Source: Diplocloster agilis (GTDB lineage Bacteria > Bacillota > Clostridia > Lachnospirales > Lachnospiraceae). Taken from it: a DNA stretch of 64,000 bases. Each line of letters opens with the position of its first letter. Positions within the stretch are counted from its first letter, which is position 1. Shown in pieces: positions 1 through 7,385 of this stretch. Position numbers and translations under genes: made by a program. The stretch covers positions 124,001-188,000 of the forward strand of contig NZ_JAHQCW010000001.1 of assembly GCF_019042275.1 (NCBI RefSeq), read 5' to 3'. The notes beneath the pieces were generated by a model that did not search any database, was not told where the DNA came from, and saw only the letters and a list, made by a program, of their open reading frames with translations.

Positions 1-719
1 TCCCGGTCCTTGCTCTCCTGATTCCGGTAGATCAGGCTGCCGTCGTCTTTAACGACAAACACCACCCCTTCCTTTCCCAAAGTAACCGTATCCAGCGCTT
101 TAAATATTTTATTTTTATCCACATCCATCCTTAAGATGGCCAGCGGATTATTTTTCCTCACATTAAATACTGCCGTATAACAATACAGATCCGAATCATC
201 CCTCACCAGATACCCCGTGTCATCATACCGGTCCGTCCAGTAGAAGTCCTCCGATTTTTTTCCCCGCAGCAGATTCCTTGCCCAATCCTCATTCATGATC
301 TCACCGGCGCTGAACAGCGAATAATTATCCCAGGGAATATGATCGTCATATGAAAAAATACGGATATCCAGAATATCCTCATTTACCCTGCGAAACGTCT
401 CTATCTGTTTTTTCACCGCCTCAAAATACACCAGCATATCCTCGTAGTCATAGTCCCCTTCCAGCAGCAGATCCTCAAACCGCTCCCCCGCATAAAAGGA
501 ATTAAAAGAAACCTCCAGATTATTAATCCGGTAGTCAATATTATTATTAATCTGTTTTAAAACCTGCAGTGTCGTTTCCCCATACTCACTGTTCAACACC
601 GACTCCGACTTATCAAACACAGAAAAAGAGAGTATCAAAATGGTGACAAATATACAGACCGTCAGATAAAGAAAAATCTTCGTCCTGAGTCGGATATTAT
701 TTGCCATGCTCCGCACCAT
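1..719 (-). CDS. Sensor histidine kinase, N-terminal part (Cache-type sensor), cut by window edge
   Basis: Only the amino-terminal ~239 residues are present; the gene runs off the left edge. After a short basic start (MVRSMANNIRLRTK) there is one membrane segment (residues ~17-38, IFLYLTVCIFVTILILSFSV), then an acidic extracytoplasmic region with a Cache-like pattern ending near KEGVVFVVKDDGSLIYRN. This matches the front half of YesM-type kinases such as the one at 23997-25712; the HAMP and kinase domains would lie outside the window. ATG at 719 or ATG at 707 are both possible (TTG at 740 too); none has a strong ribosome site. It lies just downstream of the glycyl radical enzyme activase on the same strand and may sense the substrate of that operon, but this is inference. 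Confidence 0.7.
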   Translation of the reverse strand, partial: MVRSMANNIRLRTKIFLYLTVCIFVTILILSFSVFDKSESVLNSEYGETTLQVLKQINNNIDYRINNLEVSFNSFYAGERFEDLLLEGDYDYEDMLVYFEAVKKQIETFRRVNEDILDIRIFSYDDHIPWDNYSLFSAGEIMNEDWARNLLRGKKSEDFYWTDRYDDTGYLVRDDSDLYCYTAVFNVRKNNPLAILRMDVDKNKIFKALDTVTLGKEGVVFVVKDDGSLIYRNQESKDR

Positions 720-768
720 TTCAATACTTCTCTGTTTCAACTCACATCACACCCCATGCCGCCAGCTT

Positions 769-1680
769 CTATGAATGATTATAAATAGTTACCGTGATAC
801 CGTATCCCTCCAGAATCCGCCGGAACTCCTCTAATTCCTCATCCGAAACCGCTCCCAGCTCTTCCAGCGGATAAGCAATCCCCAGCGCTTCATACTTCTG
901 AACCCCTAACTTATGATACGGTAACAGATGCGCTTGCGCAATAGACAACTCCTGACAAAATCTGCCAACCTTCTCTATATGTTCCCGATGCGCGTTAATT
1001 CCGGGAATCAGAGGCAGCCGGACAATCACCTGCTTCCCGGCCCTCACGAGCTTTTCCAGATTCTCAAGAATCCGTTCATTCGGCACCCCCGTAACCTTCC
1101 GATGCATCTTAGAATCCATCTGCTTCAGATCAAAAAGGACCAGATCCAGCCATCCAAGCAATTTCTCATAATCCTCCCACCGCGCATACCCGCAGGTCTC
1201 AATGGCCGTATGAATTCCATTCCTTTTACACTCCCTCAAAATATCAGCCGCGAACTCCGGCTGCATCAGCGGTTCCCCGCCGCTAAGGGTCACACCCCCG
1301 CCGGAATTTCCATAAAACTGCCAGTCCTTCAGTACCTCCTCCACAATCTCCGTCACACTCTTCTCTTCCCCCGCAGTCTCCAGCGCTCCCGCATAGCACT
1401 TTCTCACGCACTCCATACACAGATCGCACTTTTCCCTGTCAATCACCCGGCCCCCCTCAACACTCCGGATCGCACCCTTGGGACAATTTCCCACGCACCT
1501 ATCACAACCCAGGCACTTCATCTTCCGAAACAAAACATCCGGCTTCACCCCTCTCGACTCCGGATTACAGCACCACAAACAAGTAAGCGGACACCCCTTC
1601 AAAAACACCAGCGTCCTGATCCCCGGCCCATCCTGCACCGAAAACCTCTGAATATTAAAAATCGTTCCCACTCGATCCAT
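769..1680 (-). CDS. Glycyl radical enzyme activating enzyme (radical SAM)
   Basis: Radical SAM protein of 303 residues that would install the glycyl radical on the enzyme encoded at 2438-4873. Visible in order: FSVQDGPGIRTLVFLKGC with the CX3CX2C cluster motif (CPLTCLWC), then an inserted ferredoxin-like pair (CLGCDRCVGNCP and CDLCMECVRKC) marking the two-auxiliary-cluster subclass that serves dehydratase/lyase-type glycyl radical enzymes rather than classical pyruvate formate-lyase, then SGGEPLMQ. The frame is open upstream to 1860, but a perfect GGAGG sits 8 nt before the ATG at 1680, and the 60 upstream residues look like translated leader (repetitive, Cys/Lys/Glu-rich). It is separated from its partner gene by ~760 nt holding a giant hairpin and a G/U-rich stretch, which is odd because the two genes are usually adjacent. 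Confidence 0.93.
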   Translation of the reverse strand: MDRVGTIFNIQRFSVQDGPGIRTLVFLKGCPLTCLWCCNPESRGVKPDVLFRKMKCLGCDRCVGNCPKGAIRSVEGGRVIDREKCDLCMECVRKCYAGALETAGEEKSVTEIVEEVLKDWQFYGNSGGGVTLSGGEPLMQPEFAADILRECKRNGIHTAIETCGYARWEDYEKLLGWLDLVLFDLKQMDSKMHRKVTGVPNERILENLEKLVRAGKQVIVRLPLIPGINAHREHIEKVGRFCQELSIAQAHLLPYHKLGVQKYEALGIAYPLEELGAVSDEELEEFRRILEGYGITVTIYNHS

Positions 1681-2005
1681 AACCAGCTCCTCCATTCTCA
1701 TACTATTCAAGCTCTCTCTACAACTTCCCTCTTTACAACTTTCCACTTTACAACTTCGCTCTTTATAACATCCCTCTATCTCAACTCTAAACATAATCAC
1801 CATAATCACATTTACAGCTTCATATCCAAATTCACAACAACCAAACTGCCCCAACCACATTTACACCAACACCACATTTACAGCCAAACTAAACGCACCG
1901 TCATAACTACAGGCCACATATATTAACACCCATAACTATATTTGCAACTAAAGTTAACTTATAACCTCAGCTCAGTCCTTCCCACCTCCCCCAGCAAAAA
2001 AGTCC
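1681..2005 (-). other. G/U-rich, C-poor leader with short tandem motifs
   Basis: Between the giant inverted repeat and the activase start, the transcribed strand is almost free of C. It contains tandem near-copies of GAAGTTGTAAAG at about 16-nt spacing (roughly 1705-1755) and several TGTAAATGTGG-type motifs (roughly 1810-1890). The composition is sharply different from the ~50% GC flanks. The stretch is open in frame with the activase from 1860, but no ribosome site supports an earlier start. It could be an unstructured 5' leader or spacer for the activase message; no function can be read from the sequence. Confidence 0.5.
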
Positions 2006-2429
2006 GCCTTTTGCAGAGGGGCTGCCGTGCGAAGGGGAGAGGAGGCCGGGAATCCGGACGGGATATGGGCCTGATGGGTGTGGCGGGAATCCTTTCGGGG
2101 AAAGTGTCCGTGTTCCGGGGACATTGGGCGGCCGTGCTGCTGCTTAACATAAGCGGGGCAGCGGTTCCGGGATGCGGGGCGGCCTTCACGGCCGACCTGC
2201 AAGGTCCTCTGAGTACAGAACGCATCCGGCGTTCTGCACGAATAGGACCGGTTCCCGGAACCGCTGCCCCGCTTATGTTTAGCAGACAGCCGGCGCAAGC
2301 CCACATTCCCCGGAACACGGACACTTTCCCCGAAAGGGTTCCCGCCACACCCATCAGGCCCATATCCCGCCCGGATTCCCGGCCTCCTCTCCCCTTCGCA
2401 CGGCAGCCCCTATTACCCCCGCAAAAGGC
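2006..2429. repeat. Giant near-perfect inverted repeat (~165-bp arms)
   Basis: Left arm 2006-2172, right arm 2253-2429. Reading the right arm in reverse complement, it starts GCCTTTTGC and runs through the same GAAGGGGAGAGGAGGCCGGG...GTCCGTGTTCCGGGGA block (about 110 nt with two mismatches), then a diverged 24-27 nt patch, then an identical 27-nt end (AACATAAGCGGGGCAGCGG...). The ~80-nt centre holds a smaller nested hairpin (CAGAACGC 2216-2223 with GCGTTCTG 2229-2236, inside GGTCCT/AGGACC). It is GC-rich, lies 8 bp past the stop of the glycyl radical enzyme gene, and encodes no transposase. It could be a non-autonomous mobile palindrome, a very strong terminator/processing hairpin, or both. 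Confidence 0.9.
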
Positions 2430-2437
2430 AACTACTT

Positions 2438-4873
2438 TTAGAAGTTTCCGATCTCCGCTCTGCGGATAATATTATCCTGCACCTCAGGAGCCAGACTTGT
2501 AAAATACGCACTGTATCCGGCTACCCGGACCAGCAGATCCTGATACTTCTCCGGATGCTCCTGCGCATCCCTGAGCGTCTTGCTGGACACCACATTAAAC
2601 TGGATATGATATCCGCCCTTCTGCTGATACGTCTTGATCAGAGACGCCAGATTCCTGGTTCCCGCGTCTCCTTCCAGCGCCGATGGATGGAACCTCTGAT
2701 TAAGCAGCGTTCCATTGGACGCCAGCCGCTGATCCACCTTTGAAGCGGAATTGATCACCGCAGACGGCCCTTTCTTATCGGAGCCCACCTGAGGGGAAAG
2801 TCCGCCGTCAGCCAGCGGGAAACCGGCCAGTCTGCCGGAGGGCAGCGCTCCGACCAGGGCGCCGAACGGCACGTTGGAGATCACCGTATAGATCCCCGGC
2901 GAATGTACGCCCTTCCGTCTCGGAATCGTGTATTTCGCCACTTCTTCACACCAGGCCCGGCCCACTTCCGACACGATAGCGTCCACATAGTCATCGTCAT
3001 TTCCATATTTGGGCGCCCGGTTCAGCAGCATTTGGCGTTCGTTTTCCTTTCCTTCGAAATCATTCAGCAGCATATCGGTCATTTCACTCATGGTAAATAC
3101 TTGTTCTTCGAATACCAGCTTTTTCAGCGCGGACAGCGCATCTCCCACATTGACGATTCCTACCGCCTGCGGGCACAGACAATTATACCGTCCTCCGCCT
3201 CTGGTAATATCCCTTCCGTTTTCCAGAGGATTTAACATCAGGGATGACAGATAGGGCTGCGGTACCATTTCTCCGTGAATCCAGTCCGCCATATTCATGA
3301 TAATCGCCCCATGGTAGATAAAGTATTTCATCTGGGTGAGGAAAGCATTCCACACCTCCTCATAGGACTGAAAGGTTCTGGGATCCTGGGTTTTAACGCC
3401 GATTAATTTTCCCTTGTCCTTACCATAATAGCTGACCCCTCCGTTAAGCGCCAGCTCCAGCATCTTCGGAACCGTAACCCAGGCCGCTCCGCCATTTCCC
3501 CAGCTGTCCTCGCCTACCACCAGTTCCACACAGCCGATAATACACAGGTTTCTGGCGTCCTGCAAAGAGACTCCACGGTTCATCAGCGCATCCTTTGCGA
3601 CCTCGATATTGAAGTTCTGGGGCATCCCGATCCCTGTCTTGATTACCTCTGCCGCACGCAGCCTTAATTTTTCCGGCGTTTTATCATGATAGCAGACCGA
3701 CAGGTTCGGTTGAATCACCTTGATATGTTCCATCGCGTCCAGACAGATGTAGGACATCTCATTGGTCACGTCATTGCCCGCAGAATCCATTCCGCCCACA
3801 TTCAGATCCTGTCCTGTGGGATCGCCGGCCCAATATTTCGCGCTGGCGGTATCCACGAACTGATTGATTTCGCTGAACTTCACATACAGGCATTCTACCA
3901 GTTCTACCGCTTCCTCCCGCGTCAGCTTTCCGGCCGCTACATCTTTTTCATAAAACGGATACATATATTGGTCGAATCTGCCGGGGCAATAGGAATACCC
4001 ATCCTCTTCGATCCATTGCATCACATGGGCGAAAAAGAATAACTGGCAGGCGTCTTTAAAATCTCTGGCCGGATTCTCGGATACATAATAACATCTGGCG
4101 GATATCTCTTCCAATTCTTTTTTTCTGGCCGGATCCGTCTCCTGTCCGGCCAATTCCTCAGCATAGGCGCCATAGCGTTTGCAGTAATTCATTGCGCCTT
4201 CCATACAGATACCGGCCGCCTGATAAAAATTGAAGGCTTCGTACTGTTCCGGGTTATTTCCCATATCTACCGTCTCTAATTTCCGGTCGATGTCCTCTTT
4301 CATTTTCTTAAAACCGGTATTGAGCACCTTGCCATAAGATGCATTTGTGTGTCCAATCCCATAATTAAGCGGAAGCGCGGCATTGTAAATACCCGTATCA
4401 TAGACTGCCTTTGTTTCCGCGGAAATCATCGATAGGAACCGGGTGGTTTTCCGGTATTGTTTCCAGTACGGCACACATTTGCGGATCTCCTCCTTGGTCT
4501 GCTCCGTACAGCGGTAGGGGTCCTGCGGACGTATTTCGAACATATCCAGATCGTTTTCGATCCAGTCTACATTATTCTCCGGATACAACACGCCGCCCTT
4601 GATATAGCGGCCGTTATTGCCGACGATTAATTCATCCGGCATAATCCGAAGCGTCATATGTTCCACGATATACCGGAACGCTTTCGCTCTGCGGATCTGT
4701 ATCTCTTCCCCCTCCGTCTGCCTGTAGGCTTCCGTAACCAGGCGCATCCGTTCGCTGTCCACCTCCGGGACCGTATCTAGCAGCCGTTTCTTCAACCGTT
4801 CTGAACGGCACATATCCTCCGGTTTCATCTGCATAAAATCATTTACATATCCTGTTACCTGTTCCTTATGCAT
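2438..4873 (-). CDS. Glycyl radical enzyme, dehydratase/lyase type, substrate unknown
   Basis: 811 residues, the usual length for the pyruvate formate-lyase/glycerol dehydratase superfamily. The C-terminal glycyl loop is RVAGYSAYF with the radical Gly at residue 786. The active-site cysteine lies in CIIGCVE (Cys448, Glu450). Classical pyruvate formate-lyase has two adjacent cysteines; here there is the Cys-x-Glu arrangement of the eliminases (diol dehydratases, choline lyase, hydroxyproline dehydratase, sulfite lyases). I cannot name the substrate from sequence alone. AAAGGGG precedes the ATG by ~9 nt. Upstream on the same strand lie a CUT2-type importer and two small Cys-motif proteins; the cognate activase is downstream. 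The enzyme is oxygen-sensitive by chemistry, so the host is an anaerobe. Confidence 0.95.
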   Translation of the reverse strand: MHKEQVTGYVNDFMQMKPEDMCRSERLKKRLLDTVPEVDSERMRLVTEAYRQTEGEEIQIRRAKAFRYIVEHMTLRIMPDELIVGNNGRYIKGGVLYPENNVDWIENDLDMFEIRPQDPYRCTEQTKEEIRKCVPYWKQYRKTTRFLSMISAETKAVYDTGIYNAALPLNYGIGHTNASYGKVLNTGFKKMKEDIDRKLETVDMGNNPEQYEAFNFYQAAGICMEGAMNYCKRYGAYAEELAGQETDPARKKELEEISARCYYVSENPARDFKDACQLFFFAHVMQWIEEDGYSYCPGRFDQYMYPFYEKDVAAGKLTREEAVELVECLYVKFSEINQFVDTASAKYWAGDPTGQDLNVGGMDSAGNDVTNEMSYICLDAMEHIKVIQPNLSVCYHDKTPEKLRLRAAEVIKTGIGMPQNFNIEVAKDALMNRGVSLQDARNLCIIGCVELVVGEDSWGNGGAAWVTVPKMLELALNGGVSYYGKDKGKLIGVKTQDPRTFQSYEEVWNAFLTQMKYFIYHGAIIMNMADWIHGEMVPQPYLSSLMLNPLENGRDITRGGGRYNCLCPQAVGIVNVGDALSALKKLVFEEQVFTMSEMTDMLLNDFEGKENERQMLLNRAPKYGNDDDYVDAIVSEVGRAWCEEVAKYTIPRRKGVHSPGIYTVISNVPFGALVGALPSGRLAGFPLADGGLSPQVGSDKKGPSAVINSASKVDQRLASNGTLLNQRFHPSALEGDAGTRNLASLIKTYQQKGGYHIQFNVVSSKTLRDAQEHPEKYQDLLVRVAGYSAYFTSLAPEVQDNIIRRAEIGNF

Positions 4874-4905
4874 ATTTTATTCCCCTTTCTATAGAAAATT
4901 TTCTT

Positions 4906-5133
4906 TTATTCTTCCAACCCTTTCAGCTCCCGATACCGCTTGATTCCCCGTCCCATTCTAATCATGGCGTTTATGGATTCCACCGCGTTTTTAACCGGAC
5001 AGTCCCGGGTGCCCAGCAGACATTCCTCCAGCCCGATGTCACATCCTTCGCAGAGCGCTCTGCATTTTTCACCGGCCGCTTCCACCAAAGCGTTATCGAA
5101 CTCTTTGATATTTCCGTCGATTACCAATTTCAT
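4906..5133 (-). CDS. Small Cys-motif protein A (75 aa), GRE-operon associated
   Basis: Hypothetical 75-residue protein starting MKLVIDGNIKEFDNALVEAA. The frame is open further upstream to 5286, but a GTGAGG site 9 nt before the ATG at 5133 and the match to the neighbouring small protein support this start. It carries C-X2-C-X6-C (CEGCDIGLEEC) plus two more cysteines (KCRALC before, TRDCPVKNA after), followed by a basic, amphipathic helix-like tail (NAMIRMGRGIKRYRELKG). The same C-X2-C-X6-C spacing occurs in the protein at 5187-5339, so the two look like diverged duplicates. Placed between importer and glycyl radical enzyme, it may bind a metal, an Fe-S cluster or the enzyme; this is inference. 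Confidence 0.75.
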   Translation of the reverse strand: MKLVIDGNIKEFDNALVEAAGEKCRALCEGCDIGLEECLLGTRDCPVKNAVESINAMIRMGRGIKRYRELKGLEE

Positions 5134-5186
5134 CTGACTTACCTCACTTTCTTTTCCAAATAGCGGATTCGCAGCTATTCTTCCCT

Positions 5187-5339
5187 TTATTTCGACGTTG
5201 AATCTTCCCCGCATTTCAGTGTTGACAGGGAACGCATAGCCACCGCCACATAACAGGTTTCGGTATGAAGCCCGCAGTGTTGGCACAGTTTTTCCACAGC
5301 CTGTAACGCTTCCGTCACTTTTTCCTGGTCTACTTTCAT
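5187..5339 (-). CDS. Small Cys-motif protein B (50 aa), GRE-operon associated
   Basis: Hypothetical 50-residue protein beginning MKVDQEKVTEALQAVEKLC, preceded by an AGGAGG site 8 nt before the ATG, 20 nt after the stop of the permease gene. It contains C-X2-C-X6-C (CQHCGLHTETC) after a short predicted helix, and one further Cys near the end (TLKCGEDS). The motif spacing is the same as in the 75-aa protein just downstream. The ribosome site is one of the best in the operon, so this is likely a true gene although short and easily missed, because its frame is also open far upstream inside the permease. No function assigned. Confidence 0.75.
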   Translation of the reverse strand: MKVDQEKVTEALQAVEKLCQHCGLHTETCYVAVAMRSLSTLKCGEDSTSK

Positions 5340-5359
5340 CTTACTCGCCTCCTGTTTCT

Positions 5360-6313
5360 TTATTTTCTCTGAAGCATATACCGGAATGATAACGTCGCCA
5401 GGATGATCACTCCATTTACCAGATACAAAACCCATTGTGCAATTCCCATGATTAAAAATCCATTGGTGATCAGGGTCAGGAAAAATGCACCCAGAATCGT
5501 TCCCGGCATATTTCCCTTTCCTCCCGCCATGGTGGTGCCGCCAATTAACGTAACTGCAATCGCCGTCATCATATTTTCCGATAACATACCGGACACTGCA
5601 TTGGATGATTGGGCGCATCCCAGGATTCCGGCCATAAACGAAAATACGGAGCACAGTACAAACGCTGCCACGATCGTATGGCGGATATGAATCCCTGCGA
5701 ATTCTGCCGCTTCCCGGTTATCCCCGATAAACGCGATGTTTCTTCCGAACTTGGTTTTCTGCAGCAGGATATAACCCAGCAGCACAAATACCGCCATCCA
5801 CAGAAACATCACCGGAAATCTTCCGATATTTCCAGCGAACAAATTCGTAAACGCCTTATTGGAAAATACCACCGCCCGCTGTTTTGTAAGTATATAGGAT
5901 AAGCCGTTGGCGATCATGTTCGCGGCCAGCGTGATAATAATGCTGGGTAGTTTCGTTTTTACAATGATCAGCCCGCTAATGAACCCAAAGCCCGCACAGA
6001 CTGCAAAGGAGATGACAAATGCAGCCGCCACCGGCATTCCTTTGTTCATCAGGACGCACAGGACCGAGGCCGCCAGCGCCGGAAGCGTCTGTATCGAAAG
6101 ATCGATCTCGCCCAATGTCAGTACAAAGGTAATTCCTGCCGCTAAAACTGTCACAATGCTCATGGACCGCAGGATTGTAAAAAAATTCTTGGCGGTCAGA
6201 AAGCCGTTTGCAGTCACTGAGAACAGGAGGAACACCGCGGCGGTTACCAGCACGATAAACCCACCATGCGCGAAGAAACCCTGTCCCAGCCGCTTTATAT
6301 TTGAATTTTCCAT
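5360..6313 (-). CDS. CUT2 (ribose-type) ABC importer permease 2
   Basis: Integral membrane permease of the RbsC/AraH/XylH family, 317 residues, with about eight to ten hydrophobic segments. Family motifs seen include LGEIDLS near residue 70, the GDNREAAEFAGI cytoplasmic loop (~residue 195) and GGTTMAGGKGNMPGT (~265), the RbsC-like C-terminal signature. An in-frame ATG also exists at 6322, but AAAGGA lies 9 nt before the ATG at 6313 and abuts the earlier one. It pairs with the homologous permease at 6339-7307, so the importer is probably a heterodimeric channel. It is part of the importer-to-glycyl-radical-enzyme operon. Confidence 0.92.
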   Translation of the reverse strand: MENSNIKRLGQGFFAHGGFIVLVTAAVFLLFSVTANGFLTAKNFFTILRSMSIVTVLAAGITFVLTLGEIDLSIQTLPALAASVLCVLMNKGMPVAAAFVISFAVCAGFGFISGLIIVKTKLPSIIITLAANMIANGLSYILTKQRAVVFSNKAFTNLFAGNIGRFPVMFLWMAVFVLLGYILLQKTKFGRNIAFIGDNREAAEFAGIHIRHTIVAAFVLCSVFSFMAGILGCAQSSNAVSGMLSENMMTAIAVTLIGGTTMAGGKGNMPGTILGAFFLTLITNGFLIMGIAQWVLYLVNGVIILATLSFRYMLQRK

Positions 6314-6338
6314 AATTTCCATTCCTTTCCCCGCGTTT

Positions 6339-7307
6339 TCATGTTCGTTTTAATTCCTGTTCCCGGTTGGACATCAGCGCGTTTCCGGTCAGTACGACGA
6401 TGATGACAAGGCCCACGATGATATTGGTCAGATAAGGGGAAATGGCAAACATAAACAGGCCATTGGCAACGATGGTGATAAACAGCGCTCCCATAAACGT
6501 ACCGACCATATTGGCGCGTCCCCCGGATACCGCAGTTCCCCCGATGACCGAGGCCACGATAGAATTAAGTACCAAAGCTTCCCCCACCCCTGCCGTCACA
6601 TAGGTAGACCGGCAGCATTCCATGAAACCGGCGGTCGTTACAAACACCGCATCCAGTAAGAACGCCAGTATAACATGTCTGTTGATCCGGATGCCGTAGA
6701 TCATGGCTGCTTCCCGGTTATCTCCGATACACAACAGATTCCGTCCAAACCGGGTTCTTCGGATGATGAAGTCCCCGATCAGCAGCATAGCCGCCATCCA
6801 GAGAACCGCGTTGGGAATTCCCGCGGTCTCACCGCCAAAAACCTTCAGCATACCCTGATGCTCCATCAGGATCGGTTTGTTATTGGCTATGATCCTGGTC
6901 AGTCCCATGGCTACTCCGCTCACTCCCAGTGTTCCGATGAAGCTTGGAAGCCCGGCTTTGACAATCACCAGCGCATTTAGTAATCCCAATGCCAGAGTGG
7001 CCAATATACCGAGGATCAGCGCCGGAAGAAATGGCACATCCCGCATATACAATGCCGCGAAGATCACCGGTGACAAAGACAGCATCGCGCCGTTGGATAT
7101 ATCCGTCTCCCCGATGGACAGAATAAAAGTTTCTCCAAAAGCCAGTACGCTCAGTGTCGCCATAGACTGAAGAATCGCCTTTAAATTCGTCCCGCTGAAG
7201 AAATTTTTTGTCGTGACGCTAAAGATGAGCACCAGGGCCAGGATCGCTATATATAGAATCAGATTGTTGTGTTTTGATTTTCTGCCAAATTTACGAACTT
7301 GCGTCAT
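6339..7307 (-). CDS. CUT2 (ribose-type) ABC importer permease 1
   Basis: 322-residue membrane permease of the RbsC family with a basic N terminus (MTQVRKFGRKSKHNN) and multiple hydrophobic spans. Motifs: IGETDISNGAMLSL (~65-78), GLPSFIGTLGVSG (~118-130), IGDNREAAMIYGIRI (~200-214) and GGTAVSGGRANMVGTFMGA (~270-288). GGAGG lies ~12 nt before the ATG. It is clearly paralogous to the following permease. Most bacterial ribose importers use one permease gene; two different ones occur in AI-2/Lsr- and some sugar-alcohol-type systems, which fits a non-ribose substrate. Confidence 0.92.
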   Translation of the reverse strand: MTQVRKFGRKSKHNNLILYIAILALVLIFSVTTKNFFSGTNLKAILQSMATLSVLAFGETFILSIGETDISNGAMLSLSPVIFAALYMRDVPFLPALILGILATLALGLLNALVIVKAGLPSFIGTLGVSGVAMGLTRIIANNKPILMEHQGMLKVFGGETAGIPNAVLWMAAMLLIGDFIIRRTRFGRNLLCIGDNREAAMIYGIRINRHVILAFLLDAVFVTTAGFMECCRSTYVTAGVGEALVLNSIVASVIGGTAVSGGRANMVGTFMGALFITIVANGLFMFAISPYLTNIIVGLVIIVVLTGNALMSNREQELKRT

Positions 7308-7385
7308 TCGCTTGTAAACCTCCGTTTCTTATACCCTTTTTGCATTCCTCAAGGGTATCTTTTCATTCCTGCTTCTTCATGCCTG

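Noticed and set aside
928-1926. 332-residue plus-strand frame over the activase
   Set aside because: Shadow frame, Ser/His/Leu-rich with no ribosome site; the minus-strand activase has radical SAM and Fe-S motifs.
1942-2469. Plus- and minus-strand frames of 110-175 aa over the giant palindrome
   Set aside because: Both strands code nearly the same peptide because the sequence is an inverted repeat; no start signal or family.
2438-4873. Classical pyruvate formate-lyase (pflB)
   Set aside because: The adjacent Cys-Cys pair of pyruvate formate-lyase is absent; Cys-x-Glu at 448-450 marks the eliminase group.
5187-5654. 155-aa frame overlapping the permease 3' end
   Set aside because: Only the last 50 codons, starting at an ATG with AGGAGG, are likely real; the rest is a shadow of the permease.
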